Assembly (NCBI RefSeq): GCF_016107525.1
Contig: NZ_JABASR010000006.1
Span: 1 to 64,000, forward strand
Length of the DNA: 64,000 bases
Reading direction: 5' to 3'
DNA from: Psychrobacter aquimaris
GTDB lineage: Bacteria > Pseudomonadota > Gammaproteobacteria > Pseudomonadales > Moraxellaceae
The translations under genes and the position numbers were made by a program. Shown here piece by piece: positions 26,451 through 38,049 of this stretch (position 1 is the first letter of the stretch; each line of letters opens with the position of its first letter). The notes under the pieces are model-generated. The model worked only from the letters and a program-made list of their open reading frames with translations. It was not told the DNA's origin and did not search any database.

Positions 26451-28508
26451 TTACGATAGCAACTGTTTCAGCTGCCTTACCACACCTTTAATATCTAAAC
26501 CACAATCAGCCATTTGCTCTGCTTGTGAGCCATGGGCGACAAAGCGATCTGGAATACCGATATTAATAATGGCGGGGCGGTTGTTTTTAAAGGCTGGCGA
26601 TTCGTTAAGCAAATACTCATTTACCGCACTGCCCGCGCCGCCCATAATCATATGCTCTTCTAGGGTCGCGATGTGTGTAACACCTTGCTCTAACAGCTTT
26701 TCTAATAATGCAGTGTCTAAAGGTTTTACCCAGCGCATATTAATGACATGTGCCTGACAGCCTGATTCTATATCATTGTCAATCAAGCTTTCTACCGCTT
26801 GCTGAGCCGTCGCAACCATGGTACCAAATGCTAGTAGCGCCAACTTTTTAGGCGCATCATCATTACCTAATACCGACTCTACCACTGCCTCGCCAATGTT
26901 ATAAGTCTGTGCCGGCGATGCGATAACTGCGCCAGTACCAACACCGCGCGGATAGCGTACTGCCGTGCAGCCTTGGTACTCATAGCACGTATTGAGCAAA
27001 TGATAGCATTCGTTTTCATCTTTTGGCGCGGCAATCAGCATATTGGGCACGCAGCGTAAAAAAGCAAAATCGAATACGCCTGCATGCGTTGCGCCGTCTT
27101 CACCGACTAGGCCAGCACGATCAATAGCGAACATCACATCAAGGTTTTGCAAAGCCACATCATGAATCAGCTGATCGTAGCCCCGCTGCAAAAACGTCGA
27201 ATAAATCGCCACAACCGGTTTAACGCCTTGGGTTGCCATACCAGCAGCCAGTGTGACGGCGTGTTGCTCAGCGATGGCTACATCAAAAAAACGCTCTGGA
27301 AATTGACGGGCAAAATCAATCATCCCCGAGCCTTCTTCCATGGCAGGTGTGATGGCAAGCAGCTTATCGTCTTCAGCGGCCTTATCACATAAGAATTGCC
27401 CAAATACTTGCGAATATTTTAACGCAGGTTTGGTGTTGGACACTGATTTTTCTGTGGCGACAGCCTGAGTATCATTCTTGACTTCGACAGGAAGCTTGCT
27501 GATAGCATGATAGCCAACTGGGTCTAATTCTGCTGGCGCAAAACCTTTGCCTTTGGTGGTATAAATATGGACTAAAACAGGGCCTTTCATCTGCTTGGCA
27601 AGTGACAATACCCGCAGTAGCTCAGGGATATTATGACCATCAAACGGACCAAAGTAGGTAAAACCAATCGCTTTAAATAAATTGTCTTCTAACTGCGGCA
27701 CATCGCGCATCTCTTTGTGACGCTTACGGCGATCAAAGCCTTGCATATCAGGGCGCTGGCAGAGCACTGGCTCGCCTTCATCAGAGATATCGACCTGATA
27801 CCCTGACTCCCACAGCATCGCTAAATGCCGTGAAAAACCACCGATAGAACAAGAAATCGACATATCGTTGTCATTTAAAACGACCAATAAATCCGCATCT
27901 TGTTGCACCGCATCATTCATCGCTTCAAATGCCATACCGCCAGTCATTGCACCATCACCAATGATACAAGCGACGGTTTGCGTGCGACCTTGATAACGCA
28001 GTGCTAAGCTCATGCCTAAACCAGCTGAGATTGAAGTCGATGAATGCCCAACACCAAAGGTATCGTAAACGGATTCTGCACGCTCAGGAAAAGCAGTCAA
28101 GCCATCTTTCGAGCGAATCGTCGCCAACTGATCACGGCGACCCGTCAAGACTTTATGAGCATAGGCTTGATGACCCACGTCCCAAACGATTTGATCTTGC
28201 GGTGTATCTAGTAGGTAATGCAGCGCAATGGTCAATTCAACCACGCCCAAATTGGCACCAAAATGCCCACCGCTTTGACCTGCTGAATACAATAGAAATA
28301 GCCGCAGCTCATCAGCCAACGTGATAAGTTGAGCGGTTGTCAGTGTATTAAGATCAGCTGGCGCTGCAATGCTATCCAGCAAAGGCGTATCAGGACGGAC
28401 GCGTGGAATCACAGTATAAGTCTGCTGTAGATTCGACAGCTGGGCAGCAGAATCGACAGCTGGCGCAGATACGGACTGAGACTGTGGGAAATGAGGTGAC
28501 TGCTGCAT
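26451..28508 (-). CDS. dxs: 1-deoxy-D-xylulose-5-phosphate synthase
   Basis: Thiamin-diphosphate enzyme that joins pyruvate and glyceraldehyde-3-phosphate, the first step of the MEP isoprenoid route, also feeding thiamin and pyridoxal synthesis. The 685-residue protein has [19 protein letters not shown], the cofactor motif [17 protein letters not shown], the catalytic [16 protein letters not shown] and [15 protein letters not shown]. It carries about 35 extra Ser/Gln-rich residues at the N-terminus before [12 protein letters not shown]. The ATG at 28508 is preferred over a TTG seven codons earlier. Confidence 0.95.
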   Translation of the reverse strand: MQQSPHFPQSQSVSAPAVDSAAQLSNLQQTYTVIPRVRPDTPLLDSIAAPADLNTLTTAQLITLADELRLFLLYSAGQSGGHFGANLGVVELTIALHYLLDTPQDQIVWDVGHQAYAHKVLTGRRDQLATIRSKDGLTAFPERAESVYDTFGVGHSSTSISAGLGMSLALRYQGRTQTVACIIGDGAMTGGMAFEAMNDAVQQDADLLVVLNDNDMSISCSIGGFSRHLAMLWESGYQVDISDEGEPVLCQRPDMQGFDRRKRHKEMRDVPQLEDNLFKAIGFTYFGPFDGHNIPELLRVLSLAKQMKGPVLVHIYTTKGKGFAPAELDPVGYHAISKLPVEVKNDTQAVATEKSVSNTKPALKYSQVFGQFLCDKAAEDDKLLAITPAMEEGSGMIDFARQFPERFFDVAIAEQHAVTLAAGMATQGVKPVVAIYSTFLQRGYDQLIHDVALQNLDVMFAIDRAGLVGEDGATHAGVFDFAFLRCVPNMLIAAPKDENECYHLLNTCYEYQGCTAVRYPRGVGTGAVIASPAQTYNIGEAVVESVLGNDDAPKKLALLAFGTMVATAQQAVESLIDNDIESGCQAHVINMRWVKPLDTALLEKLLEQGVTHIATLEEHMIMGGAGSAVNEYLLNESPAFKNNRPAIINIGIPDRFVAHGSQAEQMADCGLDIKGVVRQLKQLLS

Positions 28509-29060
28509 AAACCGTACGATACCTACCAATCTGCTGACAAGACAGCCTCTTAGCGCATAATGCTAACTAAGTGACGTCAATAATATCTACACCATTATTG
28601 ATGTAATCGACCATATAACTGTTCATAAATTTATTCAGGCAGCCTTTATATAAACATATAAATAGCTGCGCGCCGCCGAATAGCACATACGCTACCGTCA
28701 TAGACAGCGATGGAACATTGCTCTGACGCTTTCATAACAAGGGGTAATATTATGCCTGATTATTCTGCATCAATATCGGATGTTAGTGACGACATAGTAA
28801 TGTAAGGGCAAAGACTTGTCACTGTATCCGTCAAAATAGTATGGCATAATAGCATTTATTTTTAATTGTCGCTTTAATCATCGTGCGTCGTTTGTGAACT
28901 TTGTGTGTTTTTATAAAAAAGACAATCAGCATGCACTATTTACAAACGGATTATACTGGCATCATCCTACTTTCATCATACAGCTAGGATGTCATCGCTG
29001 TTTTAATATGGTTAAAAAAGACCCTCTACCGCCACGCTTATCGGCTTATGCAGGATATTA
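28509..29060. other. Divergent intergenic region dxs / ribA
   Basis: About 550 bases carrying promoters in both directions. I looked for an FMN riboswitch ahead of ribA and saw no such pattern. A 17-codon open frame at 28752-28805 with a GGGGT-type upstream site is too short to call. No gene seen. Confidence 0.45.
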
Positions 29061-29732
29061 ATGTCATATCAATTTATTACTAGTGCCAAACTACCTACTC
29101 GTCACGGCGAGTTTGATATTCATATCTTCGAAAACGACGAAGGTCAAGAACATGTGATGCTGACTGTCGGTCTGCCTGTCGTCGATCAACATACGGCGGA
29201 TAGCTCACCGAGTCAAACGGACACCACGCGAGCAGAAAAAACCATTCCATTGATTCGCATTCATTCAGAGTGCTTAACGGGCGATGCTTTTAGCTCATTA
29301 AAATGTGACTGTGGGCCGCAGCTCAACACGGCGATGCAAGCAATACAAGAGACTGGCTGCGGGGCTATATTATACTTACGCCAAGAAGGTCGCGGTATTG
29401 GTCTGACCAATAAGATTCGCGCGTACGCCCTGCAAGACCAAGGTCATGATACTTTAGATGCCAACCTCATGTTGGGCTTACCCGCTGATGCGCGCATTTA
29501 TGATATGTGCGGGCCGATGCTAGCTCATATTGGTGTTGACGCCGTCAGACTCATCACCAATAATCCAGACAAAGTGGCTTATCTAACCGAGCACGGTATT
29601 AATGTCGTAGAACGCGTGCCTTTATTGGTTGGGGTGAACGATATGAATGCTGAATATTTAGCGACCAAGCGCGACCGCATGGGGCATTTATTAGACAAAG
29701 ATTTCAATACCGCGTTACACCTTAATAAATAG
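29061..29732 (+). CDS. ribA: GTP cyclohydrolase II
   Basis: Opens GTP to the first pyrimidine intermediate of riboflavin synthesis. The 223-residue protein has the zinc-binding cysteines in [20 protein letters not shown], then [20 protein letters not shown] with the catalytic residues, and LITNNPDKV near the C-terminus. It is the monofunctional form, without a RibB domain, with a slightly long N-terminal region. AGGA precedes the ATG. hemF follows after 30 bases in the same direction, so the two may be co-transcribed. Confidence 0.95.
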   Translation: MSYQFITSAKLPTRHGEFDIHIFENDEGQEHVMLTVGLPVVDQHTADSSPSQTDTTRAEKTIPLIRIHSECLTGDAFSSLKCDCGPQLNTAMQAIQETGCGAILYLRQEGRGIGLTNKIRAYALQDQGHDTLDANLMLGLPADARIYDMCGPMLAHIGVDAVRLITNNPDKVAYLTEHGINVVERVPLLVGVNDMNAEYLATKRDRMGHLLDKDFNTALHLNK

Positions 29733-29747
29733 ACATCAATACACTAA

Positions 29748-30758
<1,011 letters not shown>

Positions 30759-31137
30759 TTTGTGTGAATATAATAAAGACAAAGGCCTCTATTAGCTTGT
30801 CTTTAGAGAATATCAAGAAGGTCGGCTATCAACGCTGACCTTTTTATATGAGCGCAAATTTATATGAACGACAATCACTGACTCAAAAATTACGATGATA
30901 TAACAACTAAATTTATGACCACTGCATAGATAACCGTTACAATAAGAACTATTGTTGGAAAAATCCTTTAGAAGCGAATGCGTTTCCAAAAGATCATGGA
31001 GTAATTTTTATAACAATACGCTTTATTCAAAAGCAGTGTTTAGAAGAAGCCTTTAAAGGCTGTTATTTAAAAACAGTATGTAAAGCCAGCGTTTATAAGC
31101 GCGTCTACTACTAGCCAATTTTACAGGAGTAATTCAC
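30759..31137. other. Intergenic region hemF to cytochrome c' gene
   Basis: About 380 bases: the hemF terminator (listed separately) and presumably the promoter of the cytochrome c' gene. No gene or riboswitch recognised. Confidence 0.45.
30818..30845 (+). terminator. Rho-independent terminator of hemF
   Basis: AAGGTCGG / CTGACCTT hairpin with a 9-base loop followed by TTT, 60 bases after the hemF stop. A shorter AAAGACAA/TTGTCTTT hairpin lies just before it. Confidence 0.65.
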
Positions 31138-31608
31138 ATGGCACAGGTTCATACCAACCAATCATTAAAATCTATCTTTGGTATCACATTGATGGCAGCC
31201 GCCTTAGGTCTAACGGCGTGTAGCACTGCCACTGACCCTGACGTAAAAGCCCGTCAAGATAGTATGAAAAGCTATGGTGATGCGATGGGCGTCATGGGTG
31301 ATATGATGAAAGCACCTGATACTTTTGATGCCGCCGTATTCAAAGAGCAAGCCGCATTTTTAGCAGAAAACGCTGCTACGCCTTGGAGTCACTTTGAAAA
31401 TAAAGAAGCCGTTGGTAATGCCACTGATGCCGTTTGGTCGAATGCCGATGGTTTCCGTGCAGAAGCAGAAAACTTTCAAAAAGTCACTGCTGAGCTGAAC
31501 GCTGCAGCACAAACAGCCACTAGCATCGATGATGTCAAACCAGCCTTTGGTGAAGTTGGCGCCAGCTGTAAATCATGTCATACTGATTTTAAAGCCAAAA
31601 CTGACTAA
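31138..31608 (+). CDS. Cytochrome c' family lipoprotein
   Basis: A 156-residue cytochrome of the c' type: a four-helix protein with its heme-binding CKSCH (C144, C147, H148) very near the C-terminus, as is typical of that family. Unlike soluble cytochromes c', it has a lipoprotein signal: the hydrophobic core ends in LGLTAC with C28 as lipidation site, so it is probably membrane-anchored in the periplasm. Family members bind NO or CO; the role here is not clear from context. It has a strong AGGAG site and its own terminator. Confidence 0.87.
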   Translation: MAQVHTNQSLKSIFGITLMAAALGLTACSTATDPDVKARQDSMKSYGDAMGVMGDMMKAPDTFDAAVFKEQAAFLAENAATPWSHFENKEAVGNATDAVWSNADGFRAEAENFQKVTAELNAAAQTATSIDDVKPAFGEVGASCKSCHTDFKAKTD

Positions 31609-31630
31609 ATATTGCTAAATTGATGCCATA

Positions 31631-31666
31631 AAAAATCCGCCATGTCATTTGATGTGGCGGATTTTT
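31631..31666 (+). terminator. Terminator of the cytochrome c' gene
   Basis: AAAAATCCGCCA / TGGCGGATTTTT hairpin just after the stop codon; the symmetrical A and T runs allow bidirectional use with convergent gloA. Confidence 0.85.
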
Positions 31667-31804
31667 ATTTCGAAAATATTGTGTTAAAGACAGTTCTTTA
31701 AAATAACGCGCTAAACAAATTATTCTGTCGCAGCTGTAACATCCACTCGATTAATTGATCATTTGACTGGATCAACTGACATATTGGCTTATCAGCCGGT
31801 AAAG

Positions 31805-32386
31805 CTAGCCCATTAAATCTGCTTGTACAATTTCAATCCAGTAGCCATCAACATCTTTGATAAAGGCAACGTTTTTCATACTGCCATCTTCTGGACGTTT
31901 TTTGAATTCGACATTATTTTTATCAAACCAAGCAACCGATTCAGCGAGACTAGGCACACTAAAGCAGATATGTCCAAAACCTTGTGGCTCACCATTACCA
32001 TCATGATAGCTAAAGTCAGCCTTCGTTTCGGTACCATAATTATGGGTCAATTCTAAGATACCGCGTTGACGGAATGCAAAGATTTCCAAATCATCACCCG
32101 CAGGCAAATTGTCGCGCTCGCTTTCGGTCAGTTTGGCTAAAAAATACAAATCAAAACCCATATCAGGGAATTTTTTTACCGCCAGCAAAGTCATGCCAAG
32201 GACACCAGTATAAAACGCTAACGACTTGGCAGGATCTTTTACCCGTAGCATGGTGTGGTTAAAAGTAAAACCTGTCGTCTGTGCTGAGATAGGCTGAACA
32301 CCATCAGTATTTACGCTACTCGGCGGCTGCGCGATAAATGATTCGTTATTATTATCGGTGGCTGAGCCAGTATTTAATATAGACAT
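31805..32386 (-). CDS. gloA: Lactoylglutathione lyase (glyoxalase I)
   Basis: Converts the hemithioacetal of methylglyoxal and glutathione to lactoylglutathione. The 193-residue protein has the metal-binding pattern of glyoxalase I: FNHTMLRVKD, ILELTHNYGTE, GFGHICFSV and DGYWIEIVQ. It includes the long loop region typical of the eukaryote-like, zinc-type enzymes (GNGEPQGFGH). About 40 extra residues precede the domain. The ATG follows AGGA. It lies after the carbonic anhydrase gene but a terminator separates them. Confidence 0.93.
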   Translation of the reverse strand: MSILNTGSATDNNNESFIAQPPSSVNTDGVQPISAQTTGFTFNHTMLRVKDPAKSLAFYTGVLGMTLLAVKKFPDMGFDLYFLAKLTESERDNLPAGDDLEIFAFRQRGILELTHNYGTETKADFSYHDGNGEPQGFGHICFSVPSLAESVAWFDKNNVEFKKRPEDGSMKNVAFIKDVDGYWIEIVQADLMG

Positions 32387-32423
32387 AATTATCCTAATAT
32401 TGACAAAATAGAGAGTTTAAAAA

Positions 32424-32453
32424 CAAGCGCGTGAATATTTTTTTACGCGCTTG
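32424..32453 (-). terminator. Rho-independent terminator of the carbonic anhydrase gene
   Basis: On the minus strand CAAGCGCGT / ACGCGCTTG with a 12-base loop followed by TTTTTA, about 90 bases after the stop. Confidence 0.8.
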
Positions 32454-32539
32454 ACCCTTTTATCATAATAAAAAATTGCGAAAGCATTGAGAGGGTTTTG
32501 TAAGAGCGCACACTTACCACGACCCATTTAACCGATGAA

Positions 32540-33178
32540 TTAGCTGTCTAAGAAACGTACCTTGCCCGTCTCTAAATCATACTCCGCACCAACGACCAGC
32601 AATTGACCACTATTGGTTAAGTCCTCTAACGCCCGCGAGCCATGTTTGAGCTGGCTAACTGACATGCGTACATTGGCACGGATAGAACGATCAACCAACT
32701 CGTCTGCATCGACGTCTTGACCATTGGCAGTTGCAAGCTCATGCAAGTTATAGACGCTTGGGCGAATACGATCGACAATCGACTGCAAATTGGGCGAGTA
32801 ATTTTTCTCAGGATTGATCAGTGTCTCGACACAAGCCGTGACCGCGCCGCAATGTGAGTGCCCAAGCACGACCACCAACTTCGTACCGAACTTTTCGGCT
32901 GCAAATTCAATCGAGCCAATCTGTGAAGGGGCAACGACATTGCCCGCGACTCGAATAACGAACAAATCACCCAAGCCTTGATCAAATACAATCTCAACGG
33001 GTACACGTGCATCAGAGCAACCCAGAATAATGGCCAATGGATCTTGATCCTTAACCAACTCAGGTCGTCTTTGCATCGTTGGGTCAGTGGTGGTCAGGCT
33101 ATCTATATAGCGCATATTGCCTTCTTTTAAAAGCTCAAGCGCTTCTTGACCTGTTGTTGGACGTATATCGGTAGGCAT
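32540..33178 (-). CDS. can: Beta-class carbonic anhydrase
   Basis: Zinc enzyme interconverting carbon dioxide and bicarbonate, supplying bicarbonate to carboxylases. The 212-residue protein has the zinc and catalytic motifs CSDARVP and GHSHCGAV and the IRVAGNVV segment. An AAGGA site precedes the ATG. It is monocistronic and divergent from potA. Confidence 0.93.
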   Translation of the reverse strand: MPTDIRPTTGQEALELLKEGNMRYIDSLTTTDPTMQRRPELVKDQDPLAIILGCSDARVPVEIVFDQGLGDLFVIRVAGNVVAPSQIGSIEFAAEKFGTKLVVVLGHSHCGAVTACVETLINPEKNYSPNLQSIVDRIRPSVYNLHELATANGQDVDADELVDRSIRANVRMSVSQLKHGSRALEDLTNSGQLLVVGAEYDLETGKVRFLDS

Positions 33179-33583
33179 GAGATATCCTTTATTATCAATA
33201 ATATAAGAGTTATAAACAGCTTTACATACATGTATTCAAACATAGATTTGCGAATGGCTACTAACCTATCAGGCTCATTATATTTGTCGGCCACAAAGTA
33301 ATTGTATAGGAATAAAAGCCAAAAAATGATAAAAAATTTTGTTTAAATGTCATTATACAAAAGCCTGTATCACTAGAAATATAGCAGTAGCTATCGCTGC
33401 CATGACGATACGACTCGCATAACTTATAACGAACTTGCACTAATTTATATCAAGGGTTTGTTATAATACGCAGCCACCAGACTGGGTTTGTACCCATCGC
33501 TGATACCCATATCAAATCACCTTGACGACAGTGTCCTAAATAAATAGCGGTACTGCGATGTCGGACACGTAGGAACAAACATT
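33179..33583. other. Divergent intergenic region can / potA
   Basis: About 400 bases with the can promoter on one side and the potA promoter (33459-33467) with a leader of about 115 bases on the other. The leader includes short inverted repeats (GGGT/ACCC, GTGTCC/GGACAC) but no riboswitch I recognise. Confidence 0.45.
33459..33467 (+). promoter_or_regulatory. Extended -10 promoter of potABC
   Basis: TGTTATAAT, an extended -10 element, about 117 bases upstream of the potA start. No good -35 at standard spacing. Confidence 0.55.
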
Positions 33584-34846
33584 ATGACCAATTCACCGCC
33601 CAATACGCACAGAATCTCTGTGTCATCTCCCGATGACAAGGTACTATTGCAACTGACTGGTCTAAAAAAAACCTATGATCAAACTGAAGTATTAAAAGAC
33701 ATCAATCTTGACATCAAGCACGGTGAGTTTTTAACGCTGCTTGGCCCATCAGGCTGTGGTAAAACAACATTACTGCGCCTAATCGCCGGTTTTGAGCAGC
33801 CAAATTCTGGAGCAATTTATCTAGACGGCGTGCAGATGGCAGGCTTGCCAGCGGATAAACGCCCCGTGAACACAGTGTTTCAGCAGTACGCCTTGTTTCC
33901 GCATATGAGTGTCGCGCAAAATGTCGCTTACGGGCTCAAACTCAAGAAAGTACCAAAAGATGAGATAAAAGCCCGCGTGCGTGAGATGCTGGCCATGGTA
34001 CAGTTGGAGCATTTAGCCAATCGCAGACCACAAGACTTGTCTGGGGGTCAGCAGCAGCGTGTCGCCATTGCACGAGCCGTCATCAATCGTCCTAAACTGT
34101 TGCTACTTGATGAGCCACTATCTGCGCTCGATCATAAGCTGCGTTTACAAATGCAATCTGAGCTTAAACGGCTGCAACGAGAGCTTGGCATCACTTTTGT
34201 CTTTGTCACCCACGATCAAGAGGAAGCGCTATCGATGTCGGATCGTATTGCAGTGATGAAAGACGGCACGTTTCAGCAAATCGGTACGCCTATTGAGATT
34301 TATGAAACGCCCGCGAATTTATTTACCGCCAAGTTTATCGGTGAGACCAATTTGTTTAAAGCGGAAGTCAGAGGCGTTTATCCTGAGCAACCAGATCGCG
34401 ACGGTCGCGTGACCAATGGCCGTATCGAAGTCGAAGTTTGTGAAGCTCAAGCGCAAGATGGCCCGACTACCTTACGCAATCTACGCCGTCCTAATTTTGC
34501 TAACGATGTACAAGTGGGCGATATCGTCAATTTATTGCTACGCCCCGAAGATTTACGTATTTATGACCCCAATGATAAAGAACATGGTGGCTTACTCGGG
34601 CGAGTGATTGAAAGCAACTATAAAGGCAGCACCTTAGATTCCATCATTGAATTAACAAACGGTCATATTATTAAGGCCTCCGAATTTTTTGATGAGGATG
34701 ACCCAAGCTTTGATTACAAGTTAAATGAAGGCGTCAAAGTCTCGTGGGTCGATGGCTGGGAGTGGGTACTACCAGAAGACGGTACGCTTGATGATGAGGC
34801 AAATCGTCAATCTGCCAATTTAGCGGCTCAAAAGGATATTAGCTGA
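33584..34846 (+). CDS. potA: Spermidine/putrescine ABC transporter ATPase PotA
   Basis: ATP-binding subunit of a polyamine importer. The 420-residue protein has Walker [10 protein letters not shown], the Q-loop, signature [14 protein letters not shown], Walker [13 protein letters not shown] and a switch His in FVTHDQEEA, then a C-terminal TOBE-type regulatory region with an insertion around residues 265-305. The ATG follows AGGA. The gene overlaps potB by one base (TGATG). No gene for the periplasmic binding protein (PotD/PotF) is adjacent. Confidence 0.92.
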   Translation: MTNSPPNTHRISVSSPDDKVLLQLTGLKKTYDQTEVLKDINLDIKHGEFLTLLGPSGCGKTTLLRLIAGFEQPNSGAIYLDGVQMAGLPADKRPVNTVFQQYALFPHMSVAQNVAYGLKLKKVPKDEIKARVREMLAMVQLEHLANRRPQDLSGGQQQRVAIARAVINRPKLLLLDEPLSALDHKLRLQMQSELKRLQRELGITFVFVTHDQEEALSMSDRIAVMKDGTFQQIGTPIEIYETPANLFTAKFIGETNLFKAEVRGVYPEQPDRDGRVTNGRIEVEVCEAQAQDGPTTLRNLRRPNFANDVQVGDIVNLLLRPEDLRIYDPNDKEHGGLLGRVIESNYKGSTLDSIIELTNGHIIKASEFFDEDDPSFDYKLNEGVKVSWVDGWEWVLPEDGTLDDEANRQSANLAAQKDIS

Positions 34847-35724
34847 TGGCACGTCCTAGCTTAGGCAGCAAAAGTCCTTTTCGTACCGCAACGCTATGGC
34901 TGATTTGGGGTTGGTTACTGATATTTGCGTTATTACCAAATATCTTGGTCATCGCTGTCAGTTTTTTGACCCGCGATAGCAGTGCTTTTATTAGCTTGCC
35001 TGTCAGCATCGACAGCTATATACGTATGATTGACCCGCTATATTTCGGTGTATTTATTCATTCGTTATGGATGGCAGGCATCACGACCATCATCTGTTTG
35101 TTACTTGGCTACCCTTTTGCCTGGCTGATATCCAAAGCCAAAACGCGTTGGCAGCCGCTGCTCATGATGCTGTTAATCCTACCATTTTGGACCAACTCTC
35201 TTGTGCGTACTTATGCACTCAAGTTACTGTTTGCCAATAACGGCTTGATTAATAAATCCCTACTGGCGATAGGTGTCATCGATGCTCCTATCGATATTTT
35301 ATATACGCAAGGGGCGGTGATTGCTGGTTTGACGTATTTACTGTTCCCATTTATGGTGTTGCCGTTATACGCCGTATTTACTGACTTGCGCAATGACATG
35401 CTACTCGCCTCACAGGATTTGGGCGCATCAAAGACCCAGACTTTTTGGCATATCGTATTACCATTGACGACGCCTGGTATTATCTCAGGGGTATTATTGG
35501 TTCTGCTGCCGGCGATGGGTATGTTTTACGTCGCAGATATTTTGGGCGGTTCACGCAATTTATTGGTAGGCAATATCATCAAAAACCAGTTCTTGGATGC
35601 GCGTGACTGGCCATTTGGCGCAGCCGCCAGCGTGTTATTGACATTAGCAATGGCGGTACTATTACTCGCCTACCGTGCCAGTAGTCGCCGCATTGGCAAG
35701 ACTGACTTTAATGAGGTGGCCTAA
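34846..35724 (+). CDS. potB: Polyamine ABC transporter permease PotB
   Basis: Inner-membrane permease of the PotB/PotH type, 292 residues with about six membrane helices. The family motif that docks with the ATPase is present as LLASQDLGASKTQTFWHIVLP in the second half (EAA-like loop). LPFWTNSLVRTYA is a PotB hallmark. Start and stop are coupled to potA and potC by one-base overlaps, so the three are one translation-coupled operon. Confidence 0.9.
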   Translation: MARPSLGSKSPFRTATLWLIWGWLLIFALLPNILVIAVSFLTRDSSAFISLPVSIDSYIRMIDPLYFGVFIHSLWMAGITTIICLLLGYPFAWLISKAKTRWQPLLMMLLILPFWTNSLVRTYALKLLFANNGLINKSLLAIGVIDAPIDILYTQGAVIAGLTYLLFPFMVLPLYAVFTDLRNDMLLASQDLGASKTQTFWHIVLPLTTPGIISGVLLVLLPAMGMFYVADILGGSRNLLVGNIIKNQFLDARDWPFGAAASVLLTLAMAVLLLAYRASSRRIGKTDFNEVA

Positions 35725-36554
35725 TGTCTAATAGTTCACTGAATCATCAGCTGAATAGCTCGACGACTAAAAAAAGATCGTCTATTAAGATTGGCAGCAT
35801 CGCGGCTAAAGGCTATCTTGGCCTCATTTATACCATGCTGTATTTGCCAATTATCGTCCTAGTCGTCATGTCATTTAATAAATCCAAAATCGGCTATAAC
35901 TGGGGCGGCTTTAGCTTAAAGTGGTATGAGTCGCTGTTGAATAACCAAGCGATGCTCGATGCGTTTTGGCATTCTATTGTATTAGGATTGGTCGCAGCCA
36001 CCGTCTCAACTTTAATAGGGACACTGACCGCCCTCGCGCTACATCGATATAACTTTCGCGGTAAAGGCTTACTAAATGGGCTGCTATTCGTATTGATGAT
36101 GTCACCTGAAATTGTGCTCGCTATTTCATTATTAGCATTATTCTTATTGATAGGATTGCAATTAGGCTTTGTCTCGCTGCTATTGGCGCATATTACTTTT
36201 TGCTTACCGTTTGTAGTCATCACGGTGTTTGCACGATTAAGCAGTCTCGATGAACGCTTGATGGAAGCTGCACGCGACTTGGGTGCCAATGAATCAACGA
36301 TGATACGTACGGTGCTTATTCCCGTCATTCTGCCTGCAGTGATGGCAGGGTGGCTACTGGCCTTTACCTTATCGCTAGATGATGTGGTTGTTTCTACCTT
36401 TGTCACTGGCCCTAGTTATGAGATTTTACCGCTACGAATTTATTCGATGGTACGGGTAGGACTCAAACCAGAAGTCAATGCCATTGGTGCCATTTTATTA
36501 GTTGCTTCGCTGATATTGGTCATTATTTCGCAGCTATTATTACGTCGACGCTAA
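35724..36554 (+). CDS. potC: Polyamine ABC transporter permease PotC
   Basis: Second permease subunit, 276 residues, six predicted membrane helices, with the ATPase-docking loop LMEAARDLGANESTMIRTVLIP and the PotC-type FSLKWYESLLNN near the start and LDDVVVSTFVTGP in the C-terminal third. It has about 25 extra polar residues at the N-terminus. TAATG overlap with potB. The operon ends here; no potD follows, the next gene being a regulator. Confidence 0.9.
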   Translation: MSNSSLNHQLNSSTTKKRSSIKIGSIAAKGYLGLIYTMLYLPIIVLVVMSFNKSKIGYNWGGFSLKWYESLLNNQAMLDAFWHSIVLGLVAATVSTLIGTLTALALHRYNFRGKGLLNGLLFVLMMSPEIVLAISLLALFLLIGLQLGFVSLLLAHITFCLPFVVITVFARLSSLDERLMEAARDLGANESTMIRTVLIPVILPAVMAGWLLAFTLSLDDVVVSTFVTGPSYEILPLRIYSMVRVGLKPEVNAIGAILLVASLILVIISQLLLRRR

Positions 36555-36647
36555 TTTATCACCGCGGATTAAATAATGACTTTGAATGAAAGTCAGTGCT
36601 ATATCAATTATAATGAATTTTTCTCACCTTAGCGGTTAGGTCGTCTT

Positions 36648-37538
36648 ATGCTAGAACTTCGTCATCTCAATACCTTAACCGCGCTGCGAGCACATGGTTC
36701 ACTGGCAGCGGCTGCCGATGAATTGCACGTCACGGCGTCTGCCGTCTCACACCAGCTAAAAGAGCTGGAAAATTATTACGATATCAGCTTGGTCAATCGC
36801 CGAACACGCCCGCTCACTTTTACGCCAGCAGGTAAAACCGTACTGGCATTGGCAGATAGCATCATGCCACAAGTGACTCGCACCAAATCCAACCTTAAGC
36901 GCTTGGCCCATGGTCAAGCGGGTAGATTACGCCTAGCTTCTGAATGTCACAGCTGCTTTGATTGGCTCATGCCGATACTCAATCATTACCGCCGTGAGTG
37001 GTCTGATGTGGAGCTGGACTTTGCGACAGGCTTTGAGCCAGAACCGCACCACTTATTGATGGAAGATGATATTGATTTACTCATTACCACCAGCGATTTA
37101 CCGATAGACGGTATCAGCTATCAGCCGTTATTCGAGTATGAAAGTCGCTTGGTGCTATCACCAACGCATGATTTGGCGGCGCAGAAATTTATTGAGCCAG
37201 ATGATTTAATAAATGAAACTCTGATTGCGTATCCAGTGGAAGCCAAGCGCCTCGATATTATTGCCAACTTTATGACGCCAGCACAGGTGAGCTTTGATAG
37301 CATTCGTACCACAGAGTTGACGGCGATGCTGATTCAGTTGGTCGCGAGCGAGCGCGGTGTCGCGGCATTACCTGATTGGGTAGTCGCTGAATATGAGAAA
37401 AAAGGCTGGGTCGTCTCGCGTCCATTGGGTACAGGCGTGTATTGTCAGCTCTATGCTGCGACGCGCACATCGAGCCAAGATACCGCTTATATGCAAGGAT
37501 TTGCGAGTTTATTAGAAGGGATAGTCAAACCGTTGTAG
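36648..37538 (+). CDS. metR: LysR-type regulator, MetR-like
   Basis: LysR-type transcription factor of 296 residues. The winged helix-turn-helix at 1-62 (LELRHLNTLTALRAHGSLAA, LHVTASAVSHQLKELE) and the following FTPAGK are close to MetR, which activates methionine genes in response to homocysteine. The effector domain contains DIDLLITTSDLPIDG and a conserved ERGVAALPDWVV. Target genes are not next to it; it sits between potC and convergent fluC. AGG precedes the ATG. Confidence 0.78.
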   Translation: MLELRHLNTLTALRAHGSLAAAADELHVTASAVSHQLKELENYYDISLVNRRTRPLTFTPAGKTVLALADSIMPQVTRTKSNLKRLAHGQAGRLRLASECHSCFDWLMPILNHYRREWSDVELDFATGFEPEPHHLLMEDDIDLLITTSDLPIDGISYQPLFEYESRLVLSPTHDLAAQKFIEPDDLINETLIAYPVEAKRLDIIANFMTPAQVSFDSIRTTELTAMLIQLVASERGVAALPDWVVAEYEKKGWVVSRPLGTGVYCQLYAATRTSSQDTAYMQGFASLLEGIVKPL

Positions 37539-37621
37539 TGGTTTGTTTAACAGTGAGGCGTGGTAGATAGTCAGCGTGCCTGAGTCTTATGTCTTTATCT
37601 ATACTTTCATAATCTACATTT

Positions 37622-37993
37622 TCATAAAACCAGCTTAAAAAAGTAAAATCCGATAGCGGTTGCTAGTAACGTCAATCCCACATGTAGCCCGACCAATCCC
37701 AAACCTGCTAGTAACTTACCAGCGTTGATAAAGGTAAAAACTTCTGCACTAAAAGTACTAAAAGTGGTCAATCCGCCCAAAAAACCGGTAATCACAAATA
37801 GTCGGACATTGGGCGATAGACCGCTGCCCACGCGCTCAAACCATACCAATGCCAGTCCTATCAAAAAACCGCCTAAGAGATTGGCACTGAGCGTGCCCAG
37901 TGGTATCCAACTGTGTAGTGGATTAAAGCGAGCCAACCATGCCCGCAGGCAAGCACCTATTGCAGCCCCTAGTCCAATAGCAAGCCACTGCAT
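37622..37993 (-). CDS. crcB: Fluoride exporter FluC/CrcB
   Basis: Dual-topology fluoride channel of the inner membrane, 123 residues with four hydrophobic helices. The family landmarks are [14 protein letters not shown] and the phenylalanine box [13 protein letters not shown]. It starts 55 bases after the tsaD stop, so it may be transcribed together with tsaD. I saw no fluoride riboswitch upstream. Confidence 0.93.
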   Translation of the reverse strand: MQWLAIGLGAAIGACLRAWLARFNPLHSWIPLGTLSANLLGGFLIGLALVWFERVGSGLSPNVRLFVITGFLGGLTTFSTFSAEVFTFINAGKLLAGLGLVGLHVGLTLLATAIGFYFFKLVL

Positions 37994-38049
37994 AGCTCAT
38001 CCTTAGGTTTAATGAAGGTTAACAGATATAGTATTGAGCAAAGCCATCT

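Noticed and set aside
28752..28805. 17-codon open frame with a fair ribosome-binding site
   Set aside because: Too short to distinguish from chance and no similarity is recognisable.
28509..29060. FMN riboswitch before ribA
   Set aside because: The 550-base region shows no conserved RFN-element pattern; the gene is monofunctional ribA.
37994..38049. Fluoride riboswitch before crcB
   Set aside because: Only 55 bases separate it from tsaD and no crcB-motif pseudoknot sequence is visible.
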